Shown piece by piece: positions 59,884 through 64,000 of a stretch of DNA of 64,000 nt. The notes beneath the pieces were generated by a model. The model was given only the letters and a program-made list of their open reading frames with translations. It did no database searches and had not been told where the DNA came from. This stretch comes from Warburgia ugandensis. Taxonomy: Eukaryota > Streptophyta > Magnoliopsida > Canellales > Canellaceae. Both the position numbers and the translations under genes were made by a program. Location: the NCBI GenBank assembly GCA_035236585.1, contig CP141132.1:28603445-28667444 (forward strand). The letters are read 5' to 3'. Position 1 is the first letter of the stretch, and every line of letters starts with the position of its first letter.

Positions 59884-59910
59884 GAGATATTGTACTTGTT
59901 GCAATATCTC
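59884..59910. promoter_or_regulatory. Conserved LTR hairpin (family D, short form)
   Basis: GAGATATTG/CAATATCTC with a 9-nt loop, identical to LTR1. Confidence 0.7.
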
Positions 59911-60315
59911 AAATCCAGGGAAGGAGAGTTAGAGTCAAGACTATAGAAGACTTGAAGAGAATAATCTTCAAGGTATACCCTTGAAGACATGTATTTTTAT
60001 TTGTTGAGAGTTTTATTGTATGGTGAGCTTGAGTTTTGGATTATGTAATTTGGACAAGTATTGTACTAGATTTGGTCAGATCAGAACCACTGGATGGATC
60101 CCTGAGTTTAATAAAAGTATATTCCTTCAATGGAATTTTATTTTGTACACAAATTGTACTTATGTTATATATGAAGTGGTGACTTGGGTTTTCAAAACAA
60201 GTTCTAAAGAAAAGAATTTCCGCTGCTTTGTTTTGCGAAAAAATTTTACACTCTTAAGGGGCCTGCCTTTCAAAACGCTTTACAAATCATGTTTTCAAAA
60301 ACCCGGGTCGTCACA

Positions 60316-63300
60316 GTTGGTATCGTAGCGATTCATCCAAATACCACAAAGACAAGACAAATATGTCCAAAAGAGAGATTATAATCCATGTCTAGATTAA
60401 GATAGAAATAGTTGTATAGAGGATTGATAGAAATTTTGAACATATGCCACCAAAGAGAATCACAAGATAGGCAACTCAAAATACTCCAGCTTGACAATAT
60501 GGAAAGAGTAACAATGAGCAATGTGGAAGAGATGATAACAAGAGATGATGACAAGGGTGTTGAAGAACCTTCTTCCTCACCTATAGCAAACCCAAGGTTC
60601 ATCACCTTCTGTAGAAATACCAAGTACGCAGCTCAGGTTCAACCTAAAGTGAGTGAATAAGAGATAAGTTATCGCTGATGAGAAGGAGTTATGTGATAAA
60701 CTCATTAGTTAAGAGATAAGTATAAAAGGAGGTAACTCATTAGTGAAGGATAAGTCTTGAAAGAGTAGCCTCATTTGTTGAAGAGGATGTAAAGAGTTGA
60801 CTCATTAGTGAGGAAAGAGTTAAACTCATTATTTGAGGAATATGGAAAGAGTAGACTCATTTGTGAAGAAAGAGTAACTCATTTGTGAAGGATGAGTATA
60901 GAAAGAGTTAAACTCATTAGTTGAGAATGAGTATAGAAAGAGTTAGTGTAATGAAGGAATAGTATAGTATAAGTAGATATTACTTAGTGAAAGGATTAGA
61001 AATACGACTTAGCAAATAAGAATTCCAATAGAGGGAATAATAAGGGAAAACATTACAATAGATGTAAGGTATGGTGTTCAAAGTTTAACCTAAAGTCCTG
61101 AGTAAACATACAAAGAACGTTAATACTTGTATGTATATAACCATTATTAAGTGAAATATGTATAGAACCATTACTAAGTGAAAAAAAGAAAAAAAAAGAA
61201 GTGATAAATTGGACAATAAGATAAAATAAAAATATAAAAATACAACCTTATAGAAAAGGTGAAATGGAGATTTATGAGAAATAAGTGTTAAAGATGAAAA
61301 CATTAGAAGTATTGTAAAATTCAACGTTAACATTAAATATATAAAGAAATATAAATGTAGGAATTAGAATTGCTACATGTATAGTATTATGGCAATTAGT
61401 TAAATGAAAATAATCATCAAAATAAAGAGGATATGACTTGAAAGAAATTTAAGGAGATAGGTGAGAAAGTTCAAAATTTGTAAATGAGAATAGTTTGAAA
61501 TAAATATGAGTAAGGAGTTAAGCAAGTATTTTTCTCCAAAATTAATGAGGCAAAGGATTTAGTGGAGAAATGATCAAATTTTAGAACATGAAGAGATGAT
61601 TTTTGATATTAGAATAAAATGAAAAGGAAAAAGAGAGTTAGATATGTTAAAGGGACAAAAATATGATCCCAAACTTATTAAGAAAGACAATTAAATCATG
61701 AGAATATGTGGTTAACAAAGAAATTATAGCTTTATATATGGTACAACAATTATGAAATCACCAAGTTAGAAATTATAAAGGTATGACAAATCATCGTGGA
61801 AATTAGCACTAGTGGATTTTCAAGGATTAAAGAATTATTAATATAATAACTTTGGTGCTATTGAAAATAATTTTGTGACTATCATTGATTAAGTCATTGA
61901 TTATCATGGTCATGGAACATGAAAACAAAGAGAAATATTGATTAGGAAAATATAGTCATTTATTTTCATGGTCATGGAACATGAAAACAAACAGAAATAT
62001 TTATTAGAAAAATATAGTCATTGAATATCATGAATAGGAGTACATCTTATTGATCAAGGCAAATAAAGAGCTAACTATGAATAAAGATATTACTTCCAAT
62101 TACATGATGGAGTTGGTGATATTGAAAGATTTAAGAAATATAGTAAGGGGAAATATATTTTTGAAGGAAAGGTGAAATAAAACATGAGAAATGAAAACAA
62201 ATATTGGTTGTTAACTTTAAGTTTAAAGATGATTGTGAATGAGATATAAATCCAAATTGTTGGAGAAATAAGTGGTTAGAAATTTTAAGATAGTTTGAAG
62301 ATTTTCAATCTTACACGAGATTGAATGAGAAAATATCTATAATAGTTGAGGAAAAGAACATCAAATTATATGAATGAGTTGAAAGAACAACTTTTTAAGG
62401 ATATGGAGTGATTATAGCAATTTACATTATGAGAGTAACAAATTTCTTTTAGGAAAAGAAAAAGGAGGAATCAATATAAGGATGCATAAATGATGTTGAG
62501 GAAATTAAGTATCCTTTTTCTCTATAAGGATGAGCATTTTCAAATTTATTATTAATTGGGAATTGGAAATGCAACATCAAAGTATAAAATCAAAAACAAA
62601 TTTTAAAAGTTCTATGAGTTAGATAACAGATGTTCATGAATTTGAGGAGAATGAAATATATTGAATGAAGTGGTAATGATATATGGAAAGAGATTTCAAG
62701 AAATCAAGAGCATTCAGGGCATATATGTTAGACACTTACAAAACTTGTCTTGTAAGTGTACATGTGATTAAAGGAAGCAAAGTTTAGGTTATATAAATTT
62801 TAAGGATGGTATGGAATTTGACCCAACAAAGGTGGAATATGAGATCAAAATATGAAATGACAATGACAATTAGAGAAATATATCTCTTATTGATTTTATA
62901 ACACAAGGACATTCTTTTAGTGAAGTTTTGCCATTGGTTACATACATCCTAAATGAGTTGATAATAGATTGTTAAAAATTAAAAACTAGTTGATAAATTA
63001 TGGTGTTTGTAAAGATTTGAGGAGGGATGATTACAAAGTCAATATGGACTCTTTTAATTGAAATTATCAAGAATATCGCAAATAAAAAATGTTAGTATGA
63101 TATGATAAAGGCTATGAGGTACACTTGAAAGAAGCATAAGGAAATGCAAAATCTAGAAATTTTGAAGCCTATGACATACAAATATATATATATATATATA
63201 TATATGAGAGGAAAAGAGATAAATATTATCATAGATTGTGAGAATGTTCTGAATATTGTTCTAATTATGAGAAAGAAATAACAAAAGAGGATCAAGAATA

Positions 63301-64000
63301 TATATGCAGAGTTAAATGACACTATCTTGGATGGAAAAATGTAAAAAGTCAAGTATTATGAATAAAATGGCACTCAAAGGGTGTTACAAAAATAATGGAT
63401 GGAAATGAGGAAAGATTCATTACAAGGAAACTATTATTGAAGGACAGAATTTGACAAGTTGTCAATAGAAGGAAATAGTAAAGAAGTATGAATCAAGTTA
63501 CCCTTCCAAATAATGGAAGAATAAGAAAAGAGAAAATTACTTCCAAAGATTGGAAGGTTGTTACAAAGAACAATAGTTGAAGTTATAGAATCTTATCAAT
63601 ATGTATTATAGGAAGTCTAAGGACTATACATAGTAGGAAAGTCGTGTCCAAACTTTATATGTTAATACATAGTAGGAAAGCTATGTCAAAACTTTATAAG
63701 TTGAAAAAGAATGAGGATGAGCAATAGAAGGTATAATGGAAAATTGTGAAGTATGGAAAGATTGGTGAAAATTACCAATCAAGTGAAATGGAAGGTTTTT
63801 AAACAAAAAGGGATAACTCAATAAGAGTTATTAATCATCTTTTTGGGAAATTCTAGCAATAACCAGCTTTATTATATAGAGCATTACTAAGGTTAGTCAT
63901 GGATGAGCATTTTAACCTTTGAGAAAAAGATAGTATAGAAAAGGGACGAAAGGAAATAGAATTTCCATAAGTGGCAAGGCCACATGTGTAAGGATATGAA
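60316..64000 (+). other. Interior 2 of the tandem LARD, cut by window edge
   Basis: A near-identical copy of 51823-55503: gag N-terminal remnant (60446-60640), leader repeats (60670-60950), purine-rich remainder and (TA)n at 63183-63205. Only about a dozen differences from interior 1 are visible by eye (near 0.4 percent), some of them length changes in homopolymers or the TA run. Confidence 0.9.

Larger units (their letters stand above)
55575..60315 (+). repeat. LTR2 of the tandem LARD, 4.74 kb, shared by both units
   Basis: It begins and ends as LTR1 does. It is followed by a primer-site region and a second interior, not by host sequence, so it serves as 3' LTR of the left unit and 5' LTR of the right unit. 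The GC-rich patch is at 56840-57140. Confidence 0.92.
47093..64000 (+). mobile_element. LARD-like family-D element in tandem: LTR-interior-LTR-interior
   Basis: LTR1 47093-51822, interior 1 51823-55574, LTR2 55575-60315, interior 2 60316 to the window edge, all in one orientation with a repeat period of about 8.48 kb. LTRs of 4.7 kb with a 3.75-kb interior lacking pol fit the LARD class described from grasses. Ends, primer site and polypurine tract match the chromovirus, so it was probably mobilised by a family-D relative. It is the youngest insertion visible: it interrupts the LTR of the gag-only element. Interior 2 ends about 72 bp short of where the next LTR would start. Confidence 0.9.

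Noticed and set aside
62500-63352. 86-codon minus-strand frame at 63092-63352 as a membrane protein
   Set aside because: Phe/Ile-rich antisense reading of AT-rich LARD interior including the (TA)n run; no start context or homology.
47093-64000. Simple assembly duplication
   Set aside because: Not excluded, but the two units differ throughout by substitutions and length changes, including the TA run, which a pure copy error would not give. Kept as a real tandem pending long-read support.

Overview
The window is plant nuclear heterochromatin: about 64 kb of AT-rich DNA made almost entirely of nested Ty3/gypsy LTR retrotransposons of different ages, plus one hAT-type DNA transposon. I find no intact host gene, tRNA or rRNA gene. 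The plant assignment rests on the element types (Athila-type and chromodomain-bearing Tekay/Del-like gypsy elements, very long LTRs, primer sites for initiator-Met and Asp tRNAs). The species cannot be told from the sequence. LTR families are named A to D here for convenience.

Layout. 1-4942: a minus-strand family-A element with a 2.8-kb LTR and a non-coding interior. About 5940-18900: an old minus-strand Athila-type element (gag, protease, RT, RNase H, integrase), with a family-B solo LTR in its integrase (6615-9526) and a family-A solo LTR in its RT (11074-13999), each with an exact 5-bp target duplication. 18951-25129: an unassigned degraded coding remnant split by a family-C solo LTR (20014-24094), which itself carries a hAT element (20295-21606, 8-bp duplication). 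25130-26051: nothing recognised. 26052-36721: a decayed but full-domain chromovirus (family D). 36722-38640: a second Athila-like fragment, an LTR with a primer site on one side and a polypurine tract on the other.

38641-47092: a minus-strand family-D derivative that keeps gag but has no pol. Its 5' LTR is interrupted at 47093 by a plus-strand LARD-like element (4.7-kb LTRs, 3.75-kb interior without pol). That element is arranged in tandem, LTR-interior-LTR-interior, through the right edge of the window. A third LTR is predicted to start about 72 bp beyond the window.

Together the right half shows a full-domain chromovirus next to two grades of non-autonomous relative that share its LTR type, primer site and gag start and would have depended on proteins from such relatives. 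The most interesting signals are the tandem LARD, a palindrome kept at the same relative place in LTRs of all four families, a block of about 450 bp shared between the Athila leader and the family-D LTR, and an array of six hairpins inside the hAT element. All divergence figures and alignments were judged by eye.
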